Origin: Chlamydiota bacterium
GTDB taxonomy: Bacteria; Chlamydiota; Chlamydiia; Chlamydiales; Waddliaceae
Assembly (NCBI GenBank): GCA_011065005.1
Contig: JAAKFP010000172.1
Coordinates: 1-5,833 of the forward strand
Direction of reading: 5' to 3'
DNA: 5,833 nucleotides
Under the pieces are notes generated by a model. It saw nothing but the letters and a program-made list of their open reading frames with translations, did no database searches and was not told where the DNA came from. The position numbers were made by a program, and so were the translations under genes. Numbering within the stretch: position 1 is the stretch's first letter; the number at the start of each line of letters is the position of its first letter. Positions 5,828 through 5,833 of this stretch are shown in pieces.

Positions 5828-5833
5828 CTTCTT

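Overview
The window most likely comes from a member of the Chlamydiae, probably an amoeba-associated or other environmental lineage (Parachlamydiales) rather than Chlamydia itself. The main evidence is a long-form (about 550 aa) pyrophosphate-dependent phosphofructokinase directly downstream of an alpha/beta hydrolase. As I recall, this pairing matches the CT206-CT207 neighbourhood of Chlamydia trachomatis. A large, unsecreted-looking cysteine-hydrolase-like protein and abundant repeat DNA also fit the environmental lineages. I cannot assign a genus from sequence reading alone.

All five credible genes are on the minus strand, so transcription runs from high to low coordinates. In that order they are: a 413-aa protein with features of a permuted NlpC/P60 (YiiX-like, peptidase C92) cysteine hydrolase (5474-4233); a long imperfect palindrome (4202-4037); an alpha/beta hydrolase (4019-3225); pfp (3175-1529); an intrinsic-type terminator (1522-1488); and a tight two-gene unit coding for a membrane-anchored 208-aa protein (1403-777) and a 205-aa protein with a signal peptide (766-149). 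Several obvious start codons are not the likely ones. For pfp, the 208-aa gene and the 205-aa gene, a Shine-Dalgarno sequence marks an internal Met. For the hydrolase, the upstream start lies inside the palindrome.

The five-gene block is bracketed by an inverted repeat of at least 120 bp (1-120 against 5617-5736, two mismatches). The left copy runs off the window edge. Beyond the right copy lie three 20-bp direct repeats, which look like the end of an insertion sequence or other mobile element. The block is therefore enclosed by two copies of the same mobile or repetitive sequence in opposite orientation, which could support inversion or composite-type movement. Inside the block, the 71-bp-arm palindrome looks like a MITE or REP-type element inserted just upstream of the hydrolase-pfp pair.

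Functionally, pfp is central glycolysis (PPi-linked fructose-6-phosphate phosphorylation). The hydrolase is its conserved neighbour, of unknown substrate. The 208/205-aa pair are envelope-directed proteins of unknown function. The 413-aa protein is a plausible secreted or host-directed enzyme. No tRNA, rRNA, CRISPR array or recognisable transposase gene is visible.
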